Below are positions 50,071-56,301 of a stretch of 64,000 bases of DNA, piece after piece. The DNA is from an uncultured Lachnospiraceae bacterium (GTDB taxonomy: Bacteria > Bacillota > Clostridia > Lachnospirales > Lachnospiraceae), in NCBI GenBank assembly GCA_910586125.1, contig CAJUHP010000013.1:1-64000 (forward strand). Reading direction: 5' to 3'. Both the position numbers and the translations under genes were made by a program. The number at the start of each line of letters is the position of its first letter. Within the stretch, counting starts at the first letter, position 1. The notes beneath the pieces were generated by a model. It made no database searches, was not told the DNA's origin, and worked only from the letters and a program-made list of their open reading frames with translations.

Positions 50071-50316
50071 GCCATACCAATACCTACAATGAATGCAGGG
50101 CGATTCGTATCCCCTGCATTTTCCCGCTCTATCATACTGGTAACCCGTTCTGGAATACTCCGCTAACAGCTCCATCTGTCGGCGGAGTATTTTCCTGTTA
50201 CTTGCTCTTCGTATGTTACGTCTCATTTCCTTTCTTGGCTGCTCTGGTTTCCCTGCCGCTTCCGCGATCTTTTCTCTGGATTCTTGTTCCAGATCTTTTT
50301 TCGCGCCCATTTGCAT
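49999..50316 (-). CDS. Duplicate of the DLEQESREKI protein, copy 2 (C-terminus diverged)
   Basis: ATG 50316 with AGGAGG upstream. About 60 residues are nearly identical to the gene at 49032-49376; homology ends exactly at the repeat boundary (50131). Beyond it the frame runs antisense to repressor 1, so the real product may be shorter or non-functional. Confidence 0.42.
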   Translation of the reverse strand: MQMGAKKDLEQESREKIAEAAGKPEQPRKEMRRNIRRASNRKILRRQMELLAEYSRTGYQYDRAGKCRGYESPCIHCRYWYGLHMVYFFCQRINHSFNEFSIFII

Positions 50317-50327
50317 TTACGCCTCCT
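50131..50327. repeat. 197-bp direct repeat, copy 2
   Basis: Second copy of 49191-49387; lies between repressor 1 and repressor 2. Confidence 0.93.
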
Positions 50328-50373
50328 CTTCCCTTTTTTTGGGGTATTCCAACTTCGTGGTGGATAGGGCGTT

Positions 50374-50523
50374 TTAGGACGCCCTTTCACACTCCATTTC
50401 CCTTACCGCTTTCCCCGCTTCCATTCCGGCGATAAAGACCTTCACCTTCTGAACTTCATCAGCAGAGGAAAGGCGCTCTACCTTACGCAGTAAGTCCTGC
50501 TTTTCATCTAACTGAGTTTTCAT
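50374..50523 (-). CDS. 49-residue protein, first gene left of repressor 2
   Basis: ATG 50523 with AAAGGAGG upstream. MKTQLDEKQDLLRKVERLSS, then VQKVKVFIAGMEAGKAVREM. Occupies the same place relative to repressor 2 as the 56-residue gene does to repressor 1, but is unrelated in sequence. Confidence 0.68.
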   Translation of the reverse strand: MKTQLDEKQDLLRKVERLSSADEVQKVKVFIAGMEAGKAVREMECERAS

Positions 50524-50538
50524 TTTTATCCTCCTTTC

Positions 50539-50622
50539 TTTGACTTAATCAAAGTCTATCACTAACTGAATCAAATGTCAACATTTATTTTCATTGACTT
50601 AGTTGTATTTTTGGTGTATCAT
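50539..50622. promoter_or_regulatory. Divergent promoters and operators of repressor 2
   Basis: Leftward: TTGACA (50576-50581, minus), 17 bases, TAGACT (50553-50558). Rightward: TTGACT (50594-50599), 17 bases, TATCAT (50617-50622). The near-palindrome CTTTGACTTAATCAAAG (from 50539) and two related half-sites, AACTGAATCAAAT and ATTGACTTAGTT, overlap the promoters. Confidence 0.78.
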
Positions 50623-50643
50623 CTTAGACATGGAGGTGATACA

Positions 50644-50985
50644 ATGTCTTTAGGTCAGCGAGTACAAACCATATTGAAAGAGCGGAAAATCAAGCAAGTC
50701 GAGTTTGCAAGAACGCTTGGAATAAGCGCAAATTACGTCAATTTGATTGTAAATGATAAAAAAGAAACCATTTCTGATACTCTTGCAAAGTTAATAGAAG
50801 AAAGCTATGGATATTCCGCACAATGGGTTCTTGACGGAAGCGGCGAAAAATTATCCACAAACGAGTTGACCGCCGAAAAATCTGAAATACTCAAAAAAAT
50901 TCAGAAGATGTCCAGTAGTGAAGTCCGGGCAGTATTGGCGTTTGTAAATACCTTGGACAGCATGAATAAAGAAAAGGGGGAGTGA
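50644..50985 (+). CDS. CI-like XRE repressor 2
   Basis: 113 residues from ATG 50644 (GGAGGTGA upstream; an ATG further up lies in the operator). HTH KQVEFARTLGISANYVNLIV (about 17-36), then AQWVLDGSGEKL. Same architecture as repressors 1 and 3, but recognition helices differ, as do the operators. A GGGGG-rich end (EKGE) runs into a poorly conserved intergenic stretch. Confidence 0.88.
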   Translation: MSLGQRVQTILKERKIKQVEFARTLGISANYVNLIVNDKKETISDTLAKLIEESYGYSAQWVLDGSGEKLSTNELTAEKSEILKKIQKMSSSEVRAVLAFVNTLDSMNKEKGE

Positions 50986-51103
50986 CCCCCTTTTCTTTCC
51001 AATTTTTGAGCAGTAAAAAGAGGATTGATTTAGGGACTATCCACCACAAAATTGGAAGAACCTTTTTTTGTTCTTTCATAAACAATTATATGTGCTAAAA
51101 GAA

Positions 51104-51153
51104 CGTTTGTCAATACCTTTTTTGTTGACAAACGAACTTTTCTTTGATATGAT
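51104..51153 (+). promoter_or_regulatory. Promoter and dyad operator of repressor 3
   Basis: TTGACA (51125-51130), 17 bases, TATGAT (51148-51153). CGTTTGTCAA (51104-51113) and TTGACAAACG (51125-51134) form a perfect 10-bp dyad covering the -35 box: the expected autoregulatory site. Confidence 0.8.
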
Positions 51154-51175
51154 TTTTCTGAAGGGAGGTGATAGT

Positions 51176-51565
51176 GTGAAGGATAGGATAAAACTGTTGA
51201 GAAAAGAACTTGAACTCACACAAGAAAAATTTTCTGAACGGCTCGGCATTAAAAGAAACACCATCGCCAAATATGAAACTGGAATAAATGAACCCACTAA
51301 TGCCGTAATTTCTCTAATTTGCCGGGAGTTCAACGTCAACGAGCAATGGCTCCGCACCGGCGAAGGCGAGATGTTCCGCGTTCTGCCGGAAGAGGATGAA
51401 CTGTCCATATATATCGAAGACCTGCTCATGGGAACCGAAGACAGTGTTCACAAGGCAATTAAGGCTTTCCTACTGGCCTATGGCCGGATGAACGACCCGT
51501 CTAAGAAAGTGATGAACGAGCTAATTGATAACTGGCTGGAAGAAATGCAAAAGGGGCGGGATTAG
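51176..51565 (+). CDS. CI-like XRE repressor 3
   Basis: 129 residues from GTG 51176, with GGAGGTGA upstream. HTH QEKFSERLGIKRNTIAKYET (about 16-35) followed by NEQWLRTGEGEMF. The longer C-terminus is acidic and helical. Its promoter has a perfect dyad. It is the third repressor in a row on the plus strand. Confidence 0.88.
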   Translation: MKDRIKLLRKELELTQEKFSERLGIKRNTIAKYETGINEPTNAVISLICREFNVNEQWLRTGEGEMFRVLPEEDELSIYIEDLLMGTEDSVHKAIKAFLLAYGRMNDPSKKVMNELIDNWLEEMQKGRD

Positions 51566-51575
51566 CCCCCGCCCC
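51549..51575 (-). terminator. Terminator after the 40-residue gene
   Basis: On the minus strand GGGGCGGG pairs perfectly with CCCGCCCC around GGCTAAT, followed by TTTTG. It overlaps the ends of both convergent genes. Confidence 0.68.
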
Positions 51576-51684
51576 TCCGGATTATGTATCGACGAATCAG
51601 AGTATACAACTTCCTTAAAAATCCGTTGTCTCTCTTTTCGTCAAGCTGCATCACATAGTCCAGGATTTCTTGCTTATAATTCAT
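51562..51684 (-). CDS. 40-residue protein
   Basis: ATG 51684 with AAGGAGG upstream; stop at 51562. MNYKQEILDYVMQLDEKRDN then a basic helix (KLYTLIRRYIIRR). Very small proteins of this type accompany XRE regulators in clostridial elements; role unknown. Convergent with repressor 3. Confidence 0.65.
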   Translation of the reverse strand: MNYKQEILDYVMQLDEKRDNGFLRKLYTLIRRYIIRRGGG

Positions 51685-51770
51685 TCCCGTTCCTCCTTCC
51701 TCATAGAAAGCCTTATTTGTATTTTACTTTCTACTATAAATAACGAGTAAGAAACGGCAATGTAACATCT

Positions 51771-51788
51771 TGTCCGGTATACCGGACA
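51771..51788. promoter_or_regulatory. 18-bp perfect palindrome TGTCCGGTATACCGGACA
   Basis: A perfect dyad between the fourth XRE gene and the 40-residue gene, in the promoter region of the latter. It has no T tract, so a protein-binding site is more likely than a terminator. Confidence 0.6.
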
Positions 51789-51797
51789 CTTTCTCAA

Positions 51798-52010
51798 TTA
51801 TTGGACTCGGGTGTAAGAAAGCACATCCGAAAGACTCAAGCCAAGAGCCTCAGCCAGCATACATATAGTTGTAACCCGCGCATCTTCCTTATTATTCTCA
51901 ATGGCACTGATCTGACTTTTGCTGACACCTGACATCATTTCCAACTGCCGCAAAGAAATTCTTCTTCTACTTCGTATCTCATGGATATGATACTCAATTT
52001 TCAACAGCAC
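51798..52010 (-). CDS. XRE regulator (fourth in the immunity region)
   Basis: 70 residues from GTG 52010 with GAGGTGAT upstream. A minimal HTH protein: ISLRQLEMMSGVSKSQISAI (about 18-37), ENNKEDARVTTICMLAEALG. On the minus strand, divergent from the ImmA/IrrE-like gene. AAGTATT-type repeats in the intervening 236 bases may be its sites. Confidence 0.85.
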   Translation of the reverse strand: MLLKIEYHIHEIRSRRRISLRQLEMMSGVSKSQISAIENNKEDARVTTICMLAEALGLSLSDVLSYTRVQ

Positions 52011-52147
52011 GATATCACCTCATAAGTATTATGCACAGAACATTTATATCTATTTACAAGGTTTATAATAACACAATACTTGCTACACGTATAGGATTCT
52101 TTCCTGTAGAAAAACCTCCTACAATAAATAATTTTCGCTTACAAGTA

Positions 52148-52176
52148 TTGATAAATATTTTTTTATTTGTTATTAT
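52148..52176 (+). promoter_or_regulatory. Promoter of the ImmA-TA-Uma2 set
   Basis: TTGATA (52148-52153), 17 bases, TATTAT (52171-52176). AAGTATT or its complement occurs in this intergenic stretch at about 52024, 52077 (complement) and 52144, suggesting regulation by the divergent XRE protein. Confidence 0.55.
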
Positions 52177-52246
52177 GACATTCAAAGAGGTCCTCTGCGT
52201 TGGCCAAGTAATCGGGATGGTGAAATGATCAAATCCAAAAGAATCT

Positions 52247-52690
52247 TTGCTTATAGAAGCGGAAAAAAGAGAGCTAATTGTTAAGGAATTACCTTTAAGG
52301 GGAAATGATGGCAGGATAAAAGGGAGAAAAATCGCAATAAAACAGACACTCACAACACCCAAAAAACTCTGTACTTTGGAAGAAGAAATTGCGCACTTTG
52401 ATTTGAATGCTGGTGTAATATTAGATCAATGGCAAACCAGCAATCGCAAGCAAGAGCACAAGGCCAGAATGTTGGCTGTTACCCGGCGCGTCGGTTTATG
52501 GGATATTGTCGGCGCACTCCGGAAAGGATATCACTCTTTGGCTGAGATTGCAGAATATATGGGAATTACTGAGGGATTTCTTGCCGCCGCCATTGACGGA
52601 TATCGCAAGAAATACGGCCTATATGTTCATGTTGGTAATGATACCCTTTTACTGGAGCCGACCGTGGCCCTTTTAAGTCAGTTACAATAA
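52247..52690 (+). CDS. ImmA/IrrE-like metallopeptidase-family protein
   Basis: About 147 residues. LCTLEEEIAHFDLNAGVILD and TSNRKQEHKARMLAVTRRVG match the ImmA/IrrE (PF06114) pattern seen in phage members (usually LAEELGH...GxIxD...NRKQExxAR), with E-x-x-H retained (EIAH). Such proteins inactivate XRE repressors and trigger induction. The start is uncertain: TTG 52247 has no good ribosome binding site, while ATG 52225 is well placed but in a frame one base off; removing one T near 52246 would join MIKSKRI to LLIEAEKRELIVKE, so the gene may be frameshifted at its very start. Confidence 0.78.
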   Translation: MLIEAEKRELIVKELPLRGNDGRIKGRKIAIKQTLTTPKKLCTLEEEIAHFDLNAGVILDQWQTSNRKQEHKARMLAVTRRVGLWDIVGALRKGYHSLAEIAEYMGITEGFLAAAIDGYRKKYGLYVHVGNDTLLLEPTVALLSQLQ

Positions 52691-52711
52691 TTATGAGAAA
52701 GGAACCCTGTT

Positions 52712-52927
52712 ATGAGTAATAAAGAAAGAGCTGTACAACTTTTAAATCGAATACCTGAAAGCCGGATGTATTACGTCCTTAGCTTTTTAGAGGGCGCTGC
52801 AATTCCAGACGAGACCCCCAACGAAGAAACCATTGCTGCTTTTGCTGAAGTCGACAAGCTGAAAAAGAATCATTCCGGACAAAAATTTAATAATCTGGAC
52901 GATCTTTGGGCTAGTCTGGAGGAGTAA
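52712..52927 (+). CDS. Antitoxin of a YafQ-type toxin-antitoxin pair
   Basis: 71 residues: VQLLNRIPESRMYYVLSFLE, then an acidic, flexible C-terminus that would wrap the toxin (NNLDDLWASLEE). It ends one base before the toxin start. AAAGGA precedes the ATG. The N-terminal helices look like the short DUF2281/RelB-type antitoxin group; no classical ribbon-helix-helix is obvious. Confidence 0.8.
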   Translation: MSNKERAVQLLNRIPESRMYYVLSFLEGAAIPDETPNEETIAAFAEVDKLKKNHSGQKFNNLDDLWASLEE

Positions 52928-52928
52928 T

Positions 52929-53201
52929 ATGTTAAACATTATCTACTCAAGACAATTTAAAAAAGACTACCAGAGCTGTATAAAGAGAGGCTTGGACATG
53001 TCTCTGCTAAAAAATATTGTTGCAACGCTGGCTATCCCGGCCCCCCTGCCTCAAAAGAACCGCGACCACAATTTGACTGGTAATTACAGCGGCCGCAGAG
53101 AATGCCATATCCAACCTGACTGGCTTCTAATTTACGAAGTTGACGGCAATGATTTATATTTGGACAGAACCGGAACACATTCTGATCTATTCAAAAAATA
53201 A
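52929..53201 (+). CDS. YafQ-family mRNA interferase toxin
   Basis: 90 residues of the RelE/YafQ fold. HNLTGNYSGRRECHIQPDWL followed by LIYEVDGNDLYLDRTGTHSD is the YafQ signature, including the histidines and arginines of the ribosome-dependent RNase site and the conserved C-terminal HSDLF. It cleaves mRNA in the ribosomal A site. It is co-transcribed with its antitoxin and stabilises the prophage or blocks competing phages. Confidence 0.92.
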   Translation: MLNIIYSRQFKKDYQSCIKRGLDMSLLKNIVATLAIPAPLPQKNRDHNLTGNYSGRRECHIQPDWLLIYEVDGNDLYLDRTGTHSDLFKK

Positions 53202-53212
53202 GGAGGATTATT

Positions 53213-53755
53213 ATGTCCTTACCTAAAGAAACAGCCTGCACCATAGAAAATATCTACGCCCTGCCCGACGGCCAACGCGCGGAGTTGATCGACGGCCAGA
53301 TGTATATGATGGCCCCGCCCACCTACAAGCATCAACGATTGGTTGTTCAGCTAAGCCGAATCATCGGGAATTACATTGCTGAACAAAAAAGCACCTGCGA
53401 AGTTCTTCCTGCCCCATTTGCCGTCAATCTCCACGCCGATAAAACTTACGTCGAACCCGATATCAGCGTCATCTGCGACAAAAATAAACTCTCTGACCGG
53501 GGATGCGAGGGCGCTCCCGATTTTATTATTGAGATCGTCTCCCCCAGCAGCCGCCGCATGGACTACAATACAAAAAATGCTCTCTATTTGGAAGCCGGCG
53601 TTCGAGAATACTGGATTGTGGATCCGGCCAAAGAATGCACTACCGTGTATCGTTACGAGGAGGATGCCGCTCCTATGATATGTCCCTTTGAGCAGCCGAT
53701 CACAGTAGGAATTTACGGCAATCTGCAGATTACGGTTTCGGAACTGCTGAATTAA
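53213..53755 (+). CDS. Uma2-family (DUF820) restriction-endonuclease-fold protein
   Basis: 180 residues. AELIDGQMYMMAPPTYKHQR, VEPDISVICD, GAPDFIIEIVSPSS and YLEAGVREYWIVDP are the Uma2 signature, with the D...ExV core of a PD-(D/E)XK-like fold. Such proteins are frequent in cyanobacteria and Clostridia; their target is unknown. It follows the toxin by 11 bases and is probably accessory cargo. A hairpin based on CCGG...CCGG at 53771-53802 after the stop may terminate the set. Confidence 0.88.
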   Translation: MSLPKETACTIENIYALPDGQRAELIDGQMYMMAPPTYKHQRLVVQLSRIIGNYIAEQKSTCEVLPAPFAVNLHADKTYVEPDISVICDKNKLSDRGCEGAPDFIIEIVSPSSRRMDYNTKNALYLEAGVREYWIVDPAKECTTVYRYEEDAAPMICPFEQPITVGIYGNLQITVSELLN

Positions 53756-53901
53756 ATCATACAAAAAAATAAACCGGCCCCTGCGCCAACAGGAACCGGC
53801 TTTAATGATACACAGGGCAGCGCCCGGTATACAAAAATAGCACTTATAATATACCACCAAAACGCGGCCTTAGTCAACTGCGCATTTTTCTGTGCAAAAA
53901 A

Positions 53902-53915
53902 ATTGCGACGTCGCA
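53902..53915. promoter_or_regulatory. 14-bp palindrome TTGCGACGTCGCAA upstream of int
   Basis: Perfect dyad 20 bases before the integrase start, between likely promoter and ribosome binding site (TTGGAGG). A second exact copy is at 35627-35640 and a one-base variant at 9334-9347. A candidate operator controlling integrase. Confidence 0.55.
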
Positions 53916-53934
53916 AGAGATTGGAGGTATACCC

Positions 53935-54963
53935 ATGGCAAAAGCAAAAAAGCTCCCCTCTGGGGCCTGGCGCTGCCGAGCCTACGACTACACGGACTCA
54001 GACGGGAAAATCCATATGGCATCTTTCACCGCCGCCACCAAAAAGGAGGCCGAATACCTGGCCGCCGAGTACGCTGTCACAAAGAAACAAAAGAAGCTGT
54101 CTGCAAATCTTACGGTCGGTGACGCGATCGACAAGTACATCCTTTCCAAAGAGAATGTGCTCTCCCCAGGCACCATTCGGGAATACCAGCGAACGCGGCG
54201 CGCCTATTTTGAGCTGTTGGAGCATGTCCCTCTAAAAGATATTTCCAATGAACTGCTCCAGACCTGGGTAAGCCTGTTATCCACTAAAGTCAGTCCAAAG
54301 ACTGTCCGAAATGCCCATGGCCTGCTTTCCTCCGCTCTGGATATGTTCTTCCCGGATTTCCGGATTAAGACTACGCTGCCCCAGAAAGAAAAGCCTGATC
54401 TGCACACTCCATCTGACGCAGATGTGCGCAATCTCCTGCGGCATATTGAAGGGAAGGAATTGGAAATTGCTGTCCTTCTGGCTGCGTTCGGGCCTCTGCG
54501 TCGTGGGGAAATCTGCGCTCTGGAATCCAGCGATATCCATGGAAATATCATTACTGTCAACAAATCCATGTCAATCAACGTTTCTGGTGAATGGATCATT
54601 AAATCACCTAAAACCTATTCCAGCTACCGTGACGTGGAGTTTCCTGATTTCGTGATAGAGAAGCTGGCAGGGATTGAGGGACGGATTATTAAGGCCACAC
54701 CGGATCAGATTACCTCTCGTTTCCGCCGGGCAATCCGCTTCTCCGGGGTCCAGCCGTTCCGCTTCCACGACCTGCGCCACTATTCCTGCAGCATCATGCA
54801 TGCTCTGGGCGTTCCGGATCAGTATATCATGGCCCGCGGCGGCTGGGCCACTGACGGCGTTATGAAAAGAGTTTACCGGGACACCATCGACGATCAGACA
54901 CAGCAGTTTAATGCAAAGATCTTCGCACATTTCAATGATACGGGAAATACCGGTGACACTTGA
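53935..54963 (+). CDS. int: Tyrosine integrase
   Basis: 342 residues. N-terminal arm-binding domain (LPSGAWRCRAYDYTDSDGKI), a core-binding SAM-like domain (about 58-150, VGDAIDKYILSKENVLSPGT), and the catalytic domain with Arg in LRRGEI (about 189), HDLRHY (about 278-283), the HxxW-type GGW and the nucleophile Tyr in VYRDT (about 314). It catalyses recombination between the phage and the tRNA-Val 3' end. Its stop codon lies inside the right arm repeat, and attR is 65 bases further. No excisionase gene is recognised nearby. Confidence 0.94.
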   Translation: MAKAKKLPSGAWRCRAYDYTDSDGKIHMASFTAATKKEAEYLAAEYAVTKKQKKLSANLTVGDAIDKYILSKENVLSPGTIREYQRTRRAYFELLEHVPLKDISNELLQTWVSLLSTKVSPKTVRNAHGLLSSALDMFFPDFRIKTTLPQKEKPDLHTPSDADVRNLLRHIEGKELEIAVLLAAFGPLRRGEICALESSDIHGNIITVNKSMSINVSGEWIIKSPKTYSSYRDVEFPDFVIEKLAGIEGRIIKATPDQITSRFRRAIRFSGVQPFRFHDLRHYSCSIMHALGVPDQYIMARGGWATDGVMKRVYRDTIDDQTQQFNAKIFAHFNDTGNTGDT

Positions 54964-54979
54964 CACGAAACTTGACACG
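54958..54979 (+). repeat. Integrase arm-type site, right
   Basis: Identical to 7616-7637; two ACTTGACACG units. The first overlaps the last codons of int. Confidence 0.7.
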
Positions 54980-55027
54980 CTTTATATAAAACATAGCAAA
55001 TACAAGGATTTTAGGCAATAATCGTCC

Positions 55028-55052
55028 GGTTCGAGTCCTGTTGTCTCCACGA
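55028..55052 (+). repeat. attR core (25 bp)
   Basis: Identical to 7480-7504. It is the displaced original 3' end of the tRNA-Val gene; upstream sequence does not form a tRNA. Confidence 0.93.
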
Positions 55053-55073
55053 CGGCTAACCGCCAGAAAAATC

Positions 55074-55107
55074 GGGGAACCTTGAATAAACAAGGGTTCC
55101 CGTTTTT
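55074..55107 (+). terminator. Original tRNA-Val terminator, displaced
   Basis: GGGAACC-TTG pairs with CAA-G-GGTTCCC, followed by GTTTTTTG. Before integration it would have ended the tRNA transcript. Confidence 0.8.
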
Positions 55108-55271
55108 TGTATTTTAGAATTTCTTTTGCATTCCCGGCGTTCTGATCCGGTTTATTTCTTATAATGAAAGAAGTCTCTCAAAAATCCTTATTTACAAGTA
55201 TTTTTTTCTTGCGAATAAAACAAACCGGCGTTTTTCACTTCCTGCATGGGAGAACAGGAACGCCGTGAGGA

Positions 55272-55300
55272 TTGACAAATGCCGTGCTTTGTTACATAAT
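55272..55300 (+). promoter_or_regulatory. Promoter of the TetR gene
   Basis: TTGACA (55272-55277), 17 bases, CATAAT (55295-55300). The rest of the 291 bases between attR and the TetR gene holds only the tRNA terminator. Confidence 0.75.
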
Positions 55301-55303
55301 TGC

Positions 55304-55315
55304 TGTTATATAACA
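55304..55315. promoter_or_regulatory. TetR operator TGTTATATAACA
   Basis: A perfect 12-bp palindrome starting 4 bases past the -10 box, i.e. over the transcription start: the expected autoregulatory site of the adjacent TetR protein. Confidence 0.7.
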
Positions 55316-55343
55316 CAAACAATTTAATGAAAGAAAAAAATCA

Positions 55344-55916
55344 ATGCCCCCCAAAGCTAAAATCACAAAAGATATGGTCGTTGACACCGCCTTTGAAATC
55401 GCCCGTGAAACAGGCGCAGAAAATATCAATGCAAGGACCGTATCAAAAAAACTGAATTGTTCCACACAGCCCGTCATGTACCATTTTGCAACGATTGAAG
55501 AATTAAAAAGAGCCGCCTATGAAAAAACAGGGGAATATCATACACAATATCTGATGAATATTCCAGAGACCCAGGAAGCCATTATGCTTGGAATCGGCTT
55601 GAACTATATCCGATTTGCCATTAAGGAACCTAATTTGTTTCGCTTTCTGTTTCAATCAGGTTTTGCTGCTGAAAACAGTCTTCTTGAAATGATAAATTTC
55701 GAGGAACTGACACCTGTTATTTTTGCATTGCAGCAAGAAATAAACAGGGATACAGAACAGACAAAGGAAGCTTTTATCATACTCGCAATGTTTGTTCATG
55801 GATATGCCAGCATCATGGCCAACCATTCATTCGAGTATGATGAAAATCTTATAACCGTACATTTGAAGCGGGTATACACCGGTGCAATGCTAGCCATACA
55901 GGAGGAAATGAAATGA
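55344..55916 (+). CDS. TetR/AcrR-family transcriptional regulator
   Basis: 190 residues. N-terminal HTH (ITKDMVVDTAFEIARETGAE, then ARTVSKKLNCSTQPVMYHFA) followed by a ligand-binding helical domain. The palindrome in its promoter suggests it represses itself and the following gene, whose start overlaps its stop (ATGA). That partner is broken, so the regulator may now lack its main target. The ribosome binding site (GAAAGA) is weak. Confidence 0.9.
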   Translation: MPPKAKITKDMVVDTAFEIARETGAENINARTVSKKLNCSTQPVMYHFATIEELKRAAYEKTGEYHTQYLMNIPETQEAIMLGIGLNYIRFAIKEPNLFRFLFQSGFAAENSLLEMINFEELTPVIFALQQEINRDTEQTKEAFIILAMFVHGYASIMANHSFEYDENLITVHLKRVYTGAMLAIQEEMK

Positions 55917-56046
55917 AAAAGTTATATGAGAAAAGCGAGTGATTCATGTTTTCGTTATGATCGTCATAACGGTTGCCTACACCTTCATCCTTACAAAGAC
56001 GCTCCCGAAAAACCAAGGAGTAAATCAGGATGGATACAGCGGGTAA
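55913..56046 (+). pseudogene. Remnant of a small membrane protein
   Basis: ATG 55913 overlaps the TetR stop and has AGGAGG upstream, but a TGA follows after nine codons. Adding one base there would continue as VIHVFVMIVITVAYTFILTK, a membrane helix, up to a TAA at 56044-56046. Most of the gene that the TetR protein would have controlled is gone. The stretch 56047-56301 has no gene. Confidence 0.6.
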
Positions 56047-56140
56047 AGGATCGTGTAAATCGTATCGCGTTAAGCGGACTGCCCTAACCCATGCGCAAAA
56101 CGCCTCTCAAAATATTTAAAAAGTACTTTTCTTTCCATAA

Positions 56141-56155
56141 TATGTATGCTATACT
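56141..56155 (+). promoter_or_regulatory. Possible extended -10 promoter of the chemoreceptor gene
   Basis: TGCTATACT (TATACT at 56150-56155 with a TGn extension); no good -35 box. I looked for a cyclic-di-GMP riboswitch in the 150-base leader and do not see one. Confidence 0.4.
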
Positions 56156-56301
56156 ACGCAGGAAAGTCTCTTGCTCACGGGTTGAATGCAAAACGTTCTG
56201 CATTCCGCAGTGCTGTCGGAAGGCTTTTATTCTGTGTCCAAAAACAAAAAAGACCACAAAATGCCCAGAATGCGGCAAAAAAGGAAAGGAGAGATCCAAA
56301 C

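Larger units (their letters stand above)
7505..55027. mobile_element. Complete PBSX-like prophage in tRNA-Val
   Basis: About 47.5 kb between identical 25-bp cores. It holds a full set of integration, immunity, replication, packaging, head, contractile tail, fibre and lysis genes. Structural and lytic genes are on the minus strand, ending with the amidase next to attL; repressors and integrase are on the plus strand, ending at attR. A 22-bp direct repeat of integrase arm type lies just inside each end. Head and tail genes appear intact, but at least two early-region genes (35261-36922 and 47391-47616) contain frameshifts, so inducibility is uncertain. Confidence 0.95.

Noticed and set aside
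49191..50327. CRISPR array or insertion sequence ends for the 197-bp repeats
   Set aside because: Only two long copies, no short regular spacers, no transposase or inverted ends; a module duplication fits better.
50365..50390. Terminator GGGCGT...ACGCCC after the 49-residue gene
   Set aside because: A hairpin is possible but neither strand has a T tract of useful length.
56156..56301. Cyclic-di-GMP riboswitch before the chemoreceptor gene
   Set aside because: The conserved riboswitch core (paired GGGCAAACC / CGCAAAGC-type segments) is not present.
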